This document shows, piece after piece, positions 1-7,562 of a stretch of DNA of 39,943 nucleotides (position 1 is its first letter; each line of letters begins with the position of its first letter). The position numbers and the translations under genes were made by a program. Location of the stretch: the NCBI GenBank assembly GCA_002405915.1, contig DHMS01000035.1, forward strand, positions 1 through 39,943. The letters are read 5' to 3'. Below the pieces are notes generated by a model. The model ran no database searches. It worked only from the letters and a program-made list of their open reading frames with translations, and was not told where the DNA came from. Source of the stretch: Christensenella sp. UBA4636. Its GTDB lineage: Bacteria > Bacillota > Clostridia > Christensenellales > Borkfalkiaceae.

Positions 1-35
1 AAGCACCTAAAAGAGCGTATTTTTTGATGATTTTT

Positions 36-141
36 TGCGAGCATGAGGCAGGCGTACTTGATGTACTCCAATCGAACGGGCACAAAAAAGCGCGAAAAAG
101 CCGCCTTTTAGGTATTGAGTAGATAAGGAATGCAATCTCTA
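36..141 (+). repeat. Left copy of a 106-bp contig-end repeat
   Basis: This stretch matches, in inverted orientation, positions 39838-39943 with roughly nine mismatches in 106 bases. Read on the plus strand it is open up to a TAG at 118-120 (peptide ending RLLGIE). Read on the minus strand it is also open and leaves the window. Having the same repeat facing inward at both ends suggests a dispersed genomic repeat at which the assembly stopped. The sequence beyond position 1 cannot be seen, so the real repeat may be longer. Confidence 0.8.
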
Positions 142-144
142 CAA

Positions 145-257
145 AACAAAAAAGCACAAAGACAGCCTTTCTGCGTATCTTTGCGCTTTCATTATAAGTT
201 CCACATTGGCGGAATCCCCCTTTTTCAACAAGAAGCATTTGTGTTTCAAGTACTTCC
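145..257 (-). ncRNA. Candidate small RNA or leader ending at an intrinsic terminator
   Basis: A leftward transcript predicted to start near 257 would contain a small hairpin at 199-214 (UUCCGC, loop CAAU, GUGGAA). It would end in a strong stem (151-162 pairing with 178-189) followed by a T run at 145-150, which is the layout of a short RNA with a Rho-independent terminator. Alternatively it is a coding region: an ATG at 259 opens a minus-strand frame of at least 86 codons that runs off the left edge. That ATG lies almost on the predicted start site and has no ribosome binding site, so it would have to be leaderless. I do not recognise the RNA as 6S, SRP RNA or a known riboswitch. Confidence 0.4.
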
Positions 258-263
258 ATATAT

Positions 264-292
264 ATGTTACCATACATTTTTAACTTTGTCAA
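264..292 (-). promoter_or_regulatory. Sigma-A-type promoter for the left-end transcript
   Basis: On the minus strand TTGACA (287-292) is followed after exactly 17 bases by TAACAT (264-269). The -35 box is perfect and the -10 box matches four of six consensus positions. It points left into the repeat region, with no recognised gene between it and the window edge. Confidence 0.6.
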
Positions 293-402
293 TACCGATT
301 TGAAAATTTTTAAAAATATTTTTCGAAACGGCTTAAATTTTTCTATTTTTTATAAAAAAGCACTCAAAAGCGGCGTAAAAAAATATTTTAGACATAGAAA
401 AT

Positions 403-428
403 CGCAGAGATAACGTGTTATCTCTGCG
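403..428 (-). terminator. Perfect 12-bp palindrome after the ABC exporter operon
   Basis: Two 12-base arms (CGCAGAGATAAC and its complement) flank a two-base centre, giving a stable hairpin directly downstream of the second ABC gene. On the minus strand it is followed by ATTTTC, a modest T run. It is most likely the operon terminator. Confidence 0.65.
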
Positions 429-441
429 CCGAAAAACAAAC

Positions 442-2205
442 TTAGTCTGCCGCGAATTGGGAGTTGTAAAGGTTGGCGTAGAAGCCGCCTTTTTTCAATA
501 ATTCGTCGTGATTGCCTTGCTCTATGACGTGACCTTCGTTCATAACGATTATTTCGTCCGCGCTTCTTATCGTCGAAAGACGGTGCGCTACGACGAACGA
601 AGTTCTGCCTTTCATCATTTGATTGAACGCCGACTGAATCTTCAATTCCGTTCGCGTGTCGATTGAAGAAGTAGCTTCGTCCAAAATGAGCATATCGGGG
701 AGCGAAAGCATTGCGCGCGCAATGCAGAGTAGCTGGCGTTGCCCCGCGGAAAGGTTGCTTCCGTTACCGGTGACGAGCGTGTCGTAACCGTTGGGCAAGC
801 GGGTTATAAAGGAATGCGCATGAGCGGCTTTGGCGGCGGCGATAACTTCCTCGTCGCTCGCGCCTATCTTGCCGTAAGCGATATTTTCCTTAACCGTGCC
901 GGTCGCAAGCCAAGTGTCCTGCAAAACCATGCCGTAGCGCGAGCGCAAATCCTTGCGTTTCATCATTCTCACGTCCGCGCCGTCGACCGAGATTTCACCC
1001 GAGTTAACGTCGTAAAAACGCATCAATAGGTTGATTAACGTCGTTTTTCCGCACCCGGTGGGTCCGACGATAGCAATGCGTTTGCCGGGCGTTACTTCCA
1101 AGCAGAAGTTTTCGATAAGCGGTCTTGTGGGAACGTAAGAAAAGTAAACTTTATCGAGCTTTACTTCGCCTTTCACGGGCGGGCAAAGCGGGTCGGAGCA
1201 GTCGGGGATTTCTTCCTTTTCGTCGATAAGTTCAAACACCCTTGAAGCGCAAGTGAGCGCGTTTTGCAGCTCCGTTATGACTTCGCTTATCTCGTTGAAC
1301 GGCTTTGCGTACTGCGAAGCGTAGCTTAAAAACATGCTGAGTTCGCCGACGGTTATAACGCCCGCCGCGCCGCCGCCCGCCACTGCGAAAAACGCGCCTA
1401 TAACCGTGATAACTGCGTAAATTATGTTGTTAATGAGCCTCGTACTCGGATTTGTAAGGCTTGAAAAGAACGCGGCTTTGAGCGCGGCTTTGTCGAGCCT
1501 ACCGTTTATTTCGTCAAAGTCCGCAAGGCTTTCGTCCTCGTGTCCGAATTCGCGAACCACGCGTTGACCTTCGATAAGTTCGTTGACGAGCGCGGCTTCC
1601 TCGCCGCGAATTTCCGACTGCGCTTTAAAGTACTTGTTGCAGCTCGTCGTTATGAACCTTGCCGCAAAAATGGAAAGCGGAGTTAACACGACAACCGCGA
1701 TTGCGATAATCCAGTTAAGAACGAACATTACCACAAGTATGGAAATTATAAGCACAACGCCCGAAAAAAGCTGAGTGAACGCAAGCAGAAGTCCGTCCGC
1801 AAGCGTGTCCGCGTCGGCAACGGCTCGGCTCACTACGTCGCCCGTCTGGTGCGTGTCGAGGTACGAAAGCGGAAGCTTGTTGAACTTTCCGCTAAGCTCG
1901 TCGCGCAAGTCCTTGCACACGGAATAAACTATTTTATTGTTGGTGAGTGCCAAAAGTTTTTGCGCGACCGCGCCGGCAGCGGCGGATATCGCGACCGCTA
2001 TAATCCATTTTAAAACTATATCGAACTTAACCGCGCCCGCGCCTATCATAGCGTCAATCGCCCACCCGGTGAAAACGGGGATTAGAAGCTGCGCCGCAGC
2101 CGATATTAGCGCGAAAACAAGGCTTAAAAGCACAAACCCGCTATAAGGCTTAACGAGGCGTAAAACGCGTTTAAACGTGCCTTTGTCAATCTTCTTTTTA
2201 CTCAT
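442..2205 (-). CDS. ABC exporter, half with the intact catalytic site (permease-ATPase)
   Basis: 587 aa: an N-terminal six-helix exporter membrane domain (to about residue 320) fused to a nucleotide-binding domain. Walker A is GPTGCGKTT at 381-389. Walker B ends LILDEATSS with the catalytic Glu at about 510, and the H-loop is VVAHRLS (His about 541). The signature motif is LSAGQ rather than LSGGQ. The gene overlaps its upstream partner by 8 bases. An intact Walker B with a slightly altered signature here, and the reverse in the partner, is the known pattern of heterodimeric exporters such as BmrCD and TM287/288. In those, one composite ATP site hydrolyses and the other is degenerate. The substrate (drug, lipid or peptide) cannot be told from sequence. 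A GAGGAGG site lies upstream of the ATG. Confidence 0.9.
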   Translation of the reverse strand: MSKKKIDKGTFKRVLRLVKPYSGFVLLSLVFALISAAAQLLIPVFTGWAIDAMIGAGAVKFDIVLKWIIAVAISAAAGAVAQKLLALTNNKIVYSVCKDLRDELSGKFNKLPLSYLDTHQTGDVVSRAVADADTLADGLLLAFTQLFSGVVLIISILVVMFVLNWIIAIAVVVLTPLSIFAARFITTSCNKYFKAQSEIRGEEAALVNELIEGQRVVREFGHEDESLADFDEINGRLDKAALKAAFFSSLTNPSTRLINNIIYAVITVIGAFFAVAGGGAAGVITVGELSMFLSYASQYAKPFNEISEVITELQNALTCASRVFELIDEKEEIPDCSDPLCPPVKGEVKLDKVYFSYVPTRPLIENFCLEVTPGKRIAIVGPTGCGKTTLINLLMRFYDVNSGEISVDGADVRMMKRKDLRSRYGMVLQDTWLATGTVKENIAYGKIGASDEEVIAAAKAAHAHSFITRLPNGYDTLVTGNGSNLSAGQRQLLCIARAMLSLPDMLILDEATSSIDTRTELKIQSAFNQMMKGRTSFVVAHRLSTIRSADEIIVMNEGHVIEQGNHDELLKKGGFYANLYNSQFAAD

Positions 2206-3937
2206 TGTCCGCGCCCTCCTCGTTTGCTTTCGTCTGTGAATCGTAAATTTCCTTATACACTTCGCAAGCGGTTAGCAACTCGTCGTGCGTGCCTACCCCC
2301 GCGATTTTTCCGTCGTCGAGAACGATTATTTTGTCGGCGTGAGCAATACTGCTCGTGCGTTGGGAAACGGTTATGACGGTCGTTCCCTCGGGCAAAGTCT
2401 TTAACGCATGGCGAAGCGCAGCGTCGGTCGCATAGTCGAGTGCTGAAGAACTGTCGTCGAAAATTATTATCGGAGCCTTAGTCATGAGCGCGCGAGCAAT
2501 GGAAAGCCTTTGCTTCTGCCCGCCCGAGAAGTTCGCGCCCCCGCGGGAAACTTTTTCGTCGAGTCCGCCCTCTTTTTTGCGAACGAATTCCGCCGCTTGC
2601 GCAAGCTCTAACGCGCGCCATATTTCCTCGTCCGTCGCACCCGGTTGCCCCCACCGCATATTCGTGCGGATTGTACCCGAAAAAAGAAGCGGTTTTTGGT
2701 CGACGATAGCGACCGAAGAAAGAAGTTCTTCCCTAGTCATGTCTTTTACGTTTTTGCCGTTGACGATAACGGCGCCTTTCGTCGCGTCGTAAAAGCGCGG
2801 AATAAGGTTGACGAGCGACGATTTGCCGCTGCCCGTGCCGCCGATTATTCCGACGGTCGAACCCCGTTTTATATCCACGTTTATATCGGTGAGCGATTCC
2901 GCGCCCGCGCCGGCGTAAGTGAGCGAAACGTTTTCGAATCTGACCGAACAATCGTCCGATTTCGCCTCCGTCTTTTGCTCCGCGTACTTGATGCTCGGGT
3001 CGGTGTCCAAAACTTCGCCTATACGGTTTAAGCAAGAACCCGCTTTGCCCATAACGATAACGACGTTGGCAAGCTTGACGAGTTCGACGAGAATCTGGCT
3101 TATATAGTTAATGAGCGCGATTACGCCGCCCGAAAGCAGAACGCCGTCGTTGACTTTGCCCGCGGAAAGCCACAAAATGGCGATTATGCCCGCGTTTATC
3201 ACGAGGTAAGTGAGCGGATTCATCCACGCCGCCGCCTTACCGACGCGTATCTGCGATTTATACAATCTTTTGTCCGCTTCCACGAACTTTTCGCGTTGCA
3301 CTTCTTCGCGCCCGAACGCCCTTATAACGCGCACGCCGTTCAAGTCCTCGCGCACTTCGTTTGTGACGGAATCGAGGTTTTGTTGCACCGTTTTGTACAT
3401 CGGCGAAGTTAACTTCATTATTCCGAAAACTATCGCGAACAAAACGGGAATGGCGATAACGAACACGATAGCGATTTGCGCGTTTATCGTAAACGCCATA
3501 ATCATCGCGCCGAAAACTATAAACGGGCTGCGCAAAAACAGCCTTAAAAAGCGGTTTATTCCCTCTTGGACTTGGTTAACGTCGCTCGTCATACGCGTGA
3601 CGAGGGTGGAAGCCCCGGTTTTATCGAGTTCCGTGAACGAAAACGCGGAAATTTTCGCCATGAGTTCTCTTCTTAGTCCCGTCGCGGTACCCGTAGCCGC
3701 CTTAGCGGCAAAAAACTGAGCGACTATCGTGCAGCAAAAGCCGCAAAGAGCCATGCCTATGAGCAACAAAAATCGCGTTATAATATACGTTTTGTCGCCC
3801 GTCGCAATGCCTTTATCGATTATCGCCGCAACAATTATCGGCACGGCTAAGTCGAAGCACGCCTCTAACATTTTGAAGAGCGGCGCGATTATCGCTTCTT
3901 TTTTGTATTTTTTAAAATACGGTAATAAATGTTTCAT
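2198..3937 (-). CDS. ABC exporter, half with the degenerate catalytic site (permease-ATPase)
   Basis: 579 aa: an exporter membrane domain followed by an ATPase domain. Walker A is GGTGSGKSS at 366-374 and the signature FSGGQ at about 470 is canonical. Walker B reads IIIFDDSSSALD, so the catalytic Glu is replaced by Asp (about 495). The H-loop His is replaced by Gln (VSQRTSS, about 526). These changes are characteristic of the non-hydrolysing site in heterodimeric exporters, so this protein should pair with the product of 442-2205. It starts 12 bases after the glycosylase stop. Its AAGGA site overlaps that stop region, suggesting co-transcription with the glycosylase. Confidence 0.9.
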   Translation of the reverse strand: MKHLLPYFKKYKKEAIIAPLFKMLEACFDLAVPIIVAAIIDKGIATGDKTYIITRFLLLIGMALCGFCCTIVAQFFAAKAATGTATGLRRELMAKISAFSFTELDKTGASTLVTRMTSDVNQVQEGINRFLRLFLRSPFIVFGAMIMAFTINAQIAIVFVIAIPVLFAIVFGIMKLTSPMYKTVQQNLDSVTNEVREDLNGVRVIRAFGREEVQREKFVEADKRLYKSQIRVGKAAAWMNPLTYLVINAGIIAILWLSAGKVNDGVLLSGGVIALINYISQILVELVKLANVVIVMGKAGSCLNRIGEVLDTDPSIKYAEQKTEAKSDDCSVRFENVSLTYAGAGAESLTDINVDIKRGSTVGIIGGTGSGKSSLVNLIPRFYDATKGAVIVNGKNVKDMTREELLSSVAIVDQKPLLFSGTIRTNMRWGQPGATDEEIWRALELAQAAEFVRKKEGGLDEKVSRGGANFSGGQKQRLSIARALMTKAPIIIFDDSSSALDYATDAALRHALKTLPEGTTVITVSQRTSSIAHADKIIVLDDGKIAGVGTHDELLTACEVYKEIYDSQTKANEEGADNE

Positions 3938-3949
3938 CGTTCGTTTTCC

Positions 3950-4777
3950 TTAAATGGTTCCGTTGCGTTTGGCGTAAAAGAGATATTGTTGAACGTAACC
4001 GGAATTTTCCTTGAATATGTCCGTAAAATACTTAGAAATTTTCTTTCTGTCGGTGAGCGTGCCGTTAAAATCTTCCCTGTAAAGCTTTTCTATCCATGTG
4101 TCCACGGGGAACGCGTCCGAGCGGTGGAAGCCGAAAAACAGAGCGCAATCGGCAACCTTGTCGCCCACGCCTTTTATCTTTAAAAGCTCGGCTTTAAGCT
4201 CGGGTGTCGGAAGCTTATCGAGAGCAGAAAGGTCGAGTTTGCCGTCGGTTATTAGCCTTGCTGTATTTAGTATATACTCCGCGCGGTACCCGTAACCGAG
4301 CGACTTATAAAAATCTTCGTTTTCGCTTGCAAACGCCTCTACCGTCGGAAAGGCTTTGTATTCTATGCCTTTGAAGCTTTTCGTTTCGCCGAGCTTTTCG
4401 CAAGTCTTTTCTATAGTCGATTTTATGCGCGGAATGTTGTTGTTTTGCGAAATTATAAACGAAAACAATGCTTCGAATTTATCTTGCCGTAAAATTCTAA
4501 GCCCGGGGTAAAGCGCGGAAGCCTTAGTGAGCTTTTCAAAACCGTACCCCTTTATTTTTTCGGCGACGGCAGAATAATCGAAAGCAAGGTCGAAAAAGCT
4601 ACTAAAATAACTTTCCGAAGTGCAGTCTATAAAGGAAGTTTTCTCGTCAGATTTTAAAATCGCGCATTCACCGAGAGAGAATACGACAAACCCGTTTTCA
4701 AACGGCTTAAAGCGAAAAATCTGCCCGCAATCGAGAGTATCTTTGAAATTGAGATTTTGTGCGGAAAATTCTATCAT
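3950..4777 (-). CDS. ogg: 8-oxoguanine DNA glycosylase/AP lyase (OGG1 type)
   Basis: 275 aa, the usual size for the bacterial OGG1-like branch of the HhH-GPD superfamily. The family signature SQNNNIPRI is at 110-118. The helix-hairpin-helix GVGDKVADC (203-211) supplies the catalytic Lys207. FPVDTW follows with the catalytic Asp226. Known family members excise 8-oxoguanine from DNA and cut the strand by beta-elimination. The gene lies between the rpmA terminator and the ABC exporter genes and probably shares an mRNA with the latter. A functional link to the exporter is not evident. Start chosen at the ATG beginning MIEFSAQ, which gives the full N-terminal domain. Confidence 0.93.
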   Translation of the reverse strand: MIEFSAQNLNFKDTLDCGQIFRFKPFENGFVVFSLGECAILKSDEKTSFIDCTSESYFSSFFDLAFDYSAVAEKIKGYGFEKLTKASALYPGLRILRQDKFEALFSFIISQNNNIPRIKSTIEKTCEKLGETKSFKGIEYKAFPTVEAFASENEDFYKSLGYGYRAEYILNTARLITDGKLDLSALDKLPTPELKAELLKIKGVGDKVADCALFFGFHRSDAFPVDTWIEKLYREDFNGTLTDRKKISKYFTDIFKENSGYVQQYLFYAKRNGTI

Positions 4778-4790
4778 ACGTCAAACAAAA

Positions 4791-4819
4791 GTAAAGCCGC
4801 CGCTAAAAAATGCGACGGC
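4791..4819 (-). terminator. Intrinsic terminator of the rplU-rpmA operon
   Basis: On the minus strand an 8-bp GC-rich stem (GCCGTCGC with GCGGCGGC, one G-T pair) closes an 8-base AT loop. It is followed by TTTACTTTTG. It separates the ribosomal protein operon from the glycosylase gene. Confidence 0.85.
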
Positions 4820-4835
4820 GTAATAAGCCTAAGTT

Positions 4836-5114
4836 TTAGTTAGCTTTTGCTACTACGCTAACTTGCTTTTTGTCTTTGCCCAATCTTTCGAATTTTACGA
4901 CGCCGTCGGTGAGTGCGTACAGCGTGTCGTCGCTGCCGATACCGACGTTCGTACCGGGATGAAATTTGGTGCCTCTCTGACGAACGAGAATGTTGCCGGC
5001 GAGAACCGACTGTCCGTCCGAACGCTTAGGTCCTAAACGCTTTGCGGCGCTGTCACGACCGTTCTTGGAGGAACCGACACCCTTTTTATGAGCAAATAAT
5101 CTGAATAAAAACAT
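4836..5114 (-). CDS. rpmA: Ribosomal protein bL27 with short N-terminal extension
   Basis: 92 aa. The body (HKKGVGSSKNGRDS, KRLGPKRSDGQ, RQRGTKFHPG, VKFERLGKDKK) is typical bL27, a large-subunit protein whose N-terminus reaches the peptidyl transferase centre. It begins MFLFRLFA before HKKG. In many Firmicutes bL27 carries a leader ending FFA that the protease Prp (YsxB) removes; here the leader is only eight residues and reads RLFA. No ysxB lies between rplU and rpmA (gap 22 bases), although that is its usual place. AGGAGG lies 10 bases before the ATG and no later Met could serve as the start. Confidence 0.96.
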   Translation of the reverse strand: MFLFRLFAHKKGVGSSKNGRDSAAKRLGPKRSDGQSVLAGNILVRQRGTKFHPGTNVGIGSDDTLYALTDGVVKFERLGKDKKQVSVVAKAN

Positions 5115-5136
5115 AATTATTTAACCTCCTGATAAA

Positions 5137-5445
5137 TTAGTTGGCTGCGATGGATTGAATTTTTACAGCCGTGAACGGTTGTCTGTGACCCTGTTTCTTT
5201 CTTTCGTTCTTTTTGGCTTTGTATTTGAATACGATAACCTTTTTGAACTTGTCCTGCTTAACAACCGAGCCGACAACTTTGAAAGAAGACGCGTCACTAC
5301 CGACCTTTATACCGTTTTCGTCCGAAACGAGAAGTACTTTGAATTCTACTTCCGCGCCTTCTTCGGCGTTGAGTTTTTCAAACTTAACTACGTCGCCGAC
5401 GCTTACCTTATACTGCTTCGAACCGTTTTCGATAATTGCGTACAT
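5137..5445 (-). CDS. rplU: Ribosomal protein bL21
   Basis: 102 aa, normal length. Characteristic bL21 segments are the start MYAIIENGSKQYKVSVGD, the central VGSVV and the basic C-terminal KKNERKKQGHRQPFTAVKI that contacts 23S rRNA. It is first in a two-gene operon with rpmA, 22 bases downstream. A GGGAGG site precedes the ATG. A roughly 85-base leader with several small hairpins separates it from its promoter; in Firmicutes such L21 leaders are often autoregulatory, but the known consensus could not be confirmed by eye. Confidence 0.97.
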   Translation of the reverse strand: MYAIIENGSKQYKVSVGDVVKFEKLNAEEGAEVEFKVLLVSDENGIKVGSDASSFKVVGSVVKQDKFKKVIVFKYKAKKNERKKQGHRQPFTAVKIQSIAAN

Positions 5446-5536
5446 TGTTTTACCTCCCTGTCCAATCTCGCCGGAAAAACCCGAGGCGGCGTAAAAAACA
5501 CGCGCTTAAAAAGCCCGTTCCGAGCGGTTCCTTGAT

Positions 5537-5565
5537 ACTTTACCAAATTTTAACTTTTTTGTCAA
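5537..5565 (-). promoter_or_regulatory. rplU-rpmA promoter
   Basis: On the minus strand TTGACA (5560-5565) is followed after 17 bases by TAAAGT (5537-5542). Transcription would start near 5530 and leave a leader of about 85 bases. A plus-strand TTGTCA (5559-5564) overlaps the same bases and may serve the divergent gene at 5655, with a poor -10 near 5583-5589. Confidence 0.8.
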
Positions 5566-5634
5566 AGATTTTTACGCATAATTTATAAATATTCCGTCAA
5601 CAATAATAAAAAAAATACGAGGATTAAAAAAATC

Positions 5635-5646
5635 CTCCGAAAGGAG
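5635..5646 (+). promoter_or_regulatory. Hairpin holding the Shine-Dalgarno sequence of the 5655 gene
   Basis: CTCC-GAAA-GGAG forms a GNRA-capped stem in which the right arm is the ribosome binding site, 8 bases before the ATG. Another small hairpin (GGATT/AATCC, 5621-5635) abuts it. A four-pair stem is weak, so it could tune translation rather than switch it off. Confidence 0.5.
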
Positions 5647-5654
5647 CGTAAAAA

Positions 5655-6098
5655 ATGACTTATACCGACAAAGACTTCCGCGCCGCCGAAAATATTTTCC
5701 GCAACGCAAAAGTCGCTATTCTTTCAATCGACGAAGTGCAAAAAGACCTAACCGACGACAATTTGAAAGCAGAGCTAACCTACGAACGCGAGGGCTACGA
5801 AAGCTTTCTAAAAGAATTTTCCGCCTTTTTGAAAGAGCAAAACTACCGAGTCGACGACCTCCCCGCCCTGAAAAAAGCGGGAATGAAAATGGGCATAGCC
5901 ATGAACACTTTAACGGACAAATCAAGCCCGCATATCGCCAACCTTATGCTCAAAGGCACAGTAACGGGAATCAGCGAACTAATCCAATTATACAGTCGCG
6001 ACGAGCGCGAAAAGATAAGCGACGACGTAATATTTTACGCCAAAAAGCTCCAAAACCTCGAAGAAGAATACGAAGCCCGCCTAAAAAAACTTTTATAA
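5655..6098 (+). CDS. Uncharacterised helical cytosolic protein
   Basis: 147 aa, no signal peptide or membrane segment. The sequence is rich in Lys, Glu and Leu, with a heptad-like C-terminus (KKLQNLEEEYEARLKKLL), and is predicted to be almost entirely alpha-helical. It could be a small helical bundle. I see no metal ligands (no ExxH or repeated His) and do not recognise the family. It is transcribed divergently from rplU and has a good GGAG site 8 bases before the ATG. Codon use resembles the core genes, so it appears to be resident. It marks the left border of the accessory island. Confidence 0.75.
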   Translation: MTYTDKDFRAAENIFRNAKVAILSIDEVQKDLTDDNLKAELTYEREGYESFLKEFSAFLKEQNYRVDDLPALKKAGMKMGIAMNTLTDKSSPHIANLMLKGTVTGISELIQLYSRDEREKISDDVIFYAKKLQNLEEEYEARLKKLL

Positions 6099-6120
6099 TA
6101 TATGCGCACTTTCGCAAATC

Positions 6121-6178
6121 GACCTTCCCCCTTGTGGGGAAGGGGGACCGCCTTAAAACGGCGGTGGATGAGGGGACA
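6121..6178. repeat. REP-like double palindrome
   Basis: Two hairpins in a row: CTTCCCC (6124-6130) with GGGGAAG (6136-6142), then ACCGCC (6047+100, i.e. 6147-6152) with GGCGGT (6160-6165), followed by GGATGAGGGG. Paired palindromes of this kind are a familiar class of intergenic repeat in gut bacterial genomes. No T run follows, so it is not a standard terminator, though it sits just after the 5655-6098 gene. Confidence 0.6.
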
Positions 6179-6182
6179 ATAT

Positions 6183-6400
6183 GAAAATTGAAAGTTGAAA
6201 GTGCAAAGTTGAAAATTTTTGTTAGTTTTATTCAACTTTCAATTCGTCCTCTAAGCTCACTCGCGCAACGCGCAAATATCGAGCCGCTCTACGGCTATAT
6301 CGATTGCCCGCGCGCGGGCAAATATCGAGCGTGCAACGCACGCATTTTTCACCTTTCAACTTTCAATTTTCAACTTAAAAGCTTTCTCGTATTGTCTTGT
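6183..6400. repeat. Low-complexity TTTCAAC repeats and a chain of mini-hairpins
   Basis: Both edges of this gene-free stretch are built from short degenerate units such as TTTCAACTTTCAATTTTCAA or their complement. Between them lies a chain of small palindromes: CGCG-CAA-CGCG near 6262, AGCCG/CGGCT near 6283, GCCCGCGCGCGGGC at 6306-6319 and GTGCAACGCAC at 6331-6341. The 11-base spacer AAATATCGAGC occurs at 6274-6284 and 6320-6330. The same TTTCAAC units reappear at 7563-7656, on the far side of fic. No plausible gene was found here. Confidence 0.6.
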
Positions 6401-6437
6401 TTATTCTCGTAATTTATGTGCTAATTTACGAGAATAA
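6401..6437. repeat. 12-bp inverted repeat touching the fic stop codon
   Basis: TTATTCTCGTAA (6401-6412) pairs perfectly with TTACGAGAATAA (6426-6437), and the fic stop codon starts at 6438. It can act as a hairpin at the end of the fic mRNA, though no T run follows. The right arm, extended to AATTTACGAGAATAA (6423-6437), is repeated exactly at 7538-7552 beside the fic promoter. Confidence 0.7.
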
Positions 6438-7487
6438 TTATTCTGTTAACACGTAATAAGTGTTTTTCCCTTGCCCGTATTTTTTTACTTTTCCGTCTTT
6501 CATCAAAACAGCAATTCCCTTTTCCACCGCACTGACGGAAATCGTCGGACAAAGCTCCGCAATATCGGATTTCGTAAGTTTTCCGATTTTTATCCTAAAC
6601 GCCCCCTCGACAAGTTCCGTTGCCGATTTTTTATTGCCGACAAGGCTTAACCTTTCCTCAAAATCGTTATACGCAGAAAGAATTGTCATGAGCAGGTATT
6701 TTATAAAAGGAGTCGGGTCGTCTTTGCCTTCGTGCCAGCCGATTTGACTATCATACAACGCGTCGTAATACAAATCCTTATACTTAGCAATTTTACTTTC
6801 AAGCGATATATATTTTCCGACAAAATATCCTGAACGATACAAAAGCAAAGTCGTCAAAAGTCGGCTCATTCTGCCGTTGCCGTCACGAAAAGGGTGAATA
6901 CAAAGAAAATCATGAATAAAAATAGGAATCAAAAGAAGAGCGTCTACTTTCCCGTCATCAATCGCCTCGTTGAAAGTTTTGCACAAGCTTTCTATAGCCA
7001 TCGGCGTTTCGAACGGAGAGAGCGGCACAAACAAAACAGTCTTATTCCCATTTTCCTCTACCGCGGAAATTTCATTCTGAGAATTTTTAAAACAGCCCCC
7101 GAAATTCGCCTCGGTATTATGGGAGTACAATATTTTATGAAGTTGCAAAATATAATTCGGTGTTATCGGAATATATTCAAAACTTTCGTGTATGGTAGAC
7201 AATGCGTCACGATACCCCGCAATTTCTTTTTCATCTCGGTTCTTCGGAGTCGTTTTCTGCAAAATCAACTGCTTTAATCGCGTTTCTGACGTTCCGATAC
7301 CTTCAATAGCATTGCTGGCTTCCGTACTTTGAATCTTCGCAATTTCAACGAGTCTGTCAAGTTCTAACTGCTTTTGTTTCAGATATAACTCTTGTCTGCC
7401 TTTCATCTCGTGAATTTTTGCAATATATTCGACGATTGTGCTATCCCATTTGCAAGTTGCAAGTTTTTTGTAATCAAATTCTCTCAT
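6438..7487 (-). CDS. Fic family protein (class II, self-inhibited AMP-transferase)
   Basis: 349 aa. The catalytic Fic loop HPFRDGNGRMSR starts at His198. Upstream, SNAIEG (58-63) fits the inhibitory (S/T)xxxE(G/N) helix that blocks ATP in class II Fic proteins. The C-terminus (from about 285) looks like a winged helix (LTKSDIAEL, SVSAVEKGIAVLMKDG). Known relatives usually transfer AMP to Ser, Thr or Tyr side chains of target proteins; the target here is unknown. The start is the ATG giving MREFDYKK, with AAAGGTG six bases upstream. A GTG 30 bases further up lies within the -10 box and cannot be in the mRNA. The gene has its own promoter and is bracketed by repeats, so it looks like an independent cassette beside the restriction operon. 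Confidence 0.92.
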   Translation of the reverse strand: MREFDYKKLATCKWDSTIVEYIAKIHEMKGRQELYLKQKQLELDRLVEIAKIQSTEASNAIEGIGTSETRLKQLILQKTTPKNRDEKEIAGYRDALSTIHESFEYIPITPNYILQLHKILYSHNTEANFGGCFKNSQNEISAVEENGNKTVLFVPLSPFETPMAIESLCKTFNEAIDDGKVDALLLIPIFIHDFLCIHPFRDGNGRMSRLLTTLLLYRSGYFVGKYISLESKIAKYKDLYYDALYDSQIGWHEGKDDPTPFIKYLLMTILSAYNDFEERLSLVGNKKSATELVEGAFRIKIGKLTKSDIAELCPTISVSAVEKGIAVLMKDGKVKKYGQGKNTYYVLTE

Positions 7488-7507
7488 TTTTATCACCTTT
7501 CTCGCAA

Positions 7508-7552
7508 ATGATAGCACATTTTGAGAGAATTGTCAATAATTTACGAGAATAA
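7508..7552 (-). promoter_or_regulatory. fic promoter with adjacent repeat/operator
   Basis: On the minus strand TTGACA (7531-7536) and TATCAT (7508-7513) are spaced by 17 bases, a strong promoter. Immediately upstream of the -35 box lies the 15-bp element at 7538-7552, identical to 6423-6437. A site next to the -35 box suits an operator, perhaps for the winged helix of Fic itself; that is inference. Confidence 0.75.
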
Positions 7553-7562
7553 AATTTTTCTT

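Noticed and set aside
7488..7517. GTG start for fic at 7517
   Set aside because: It lies upstream of the predicted transcription start, while the ATG at 7487 has a proper AAAGGTG site.
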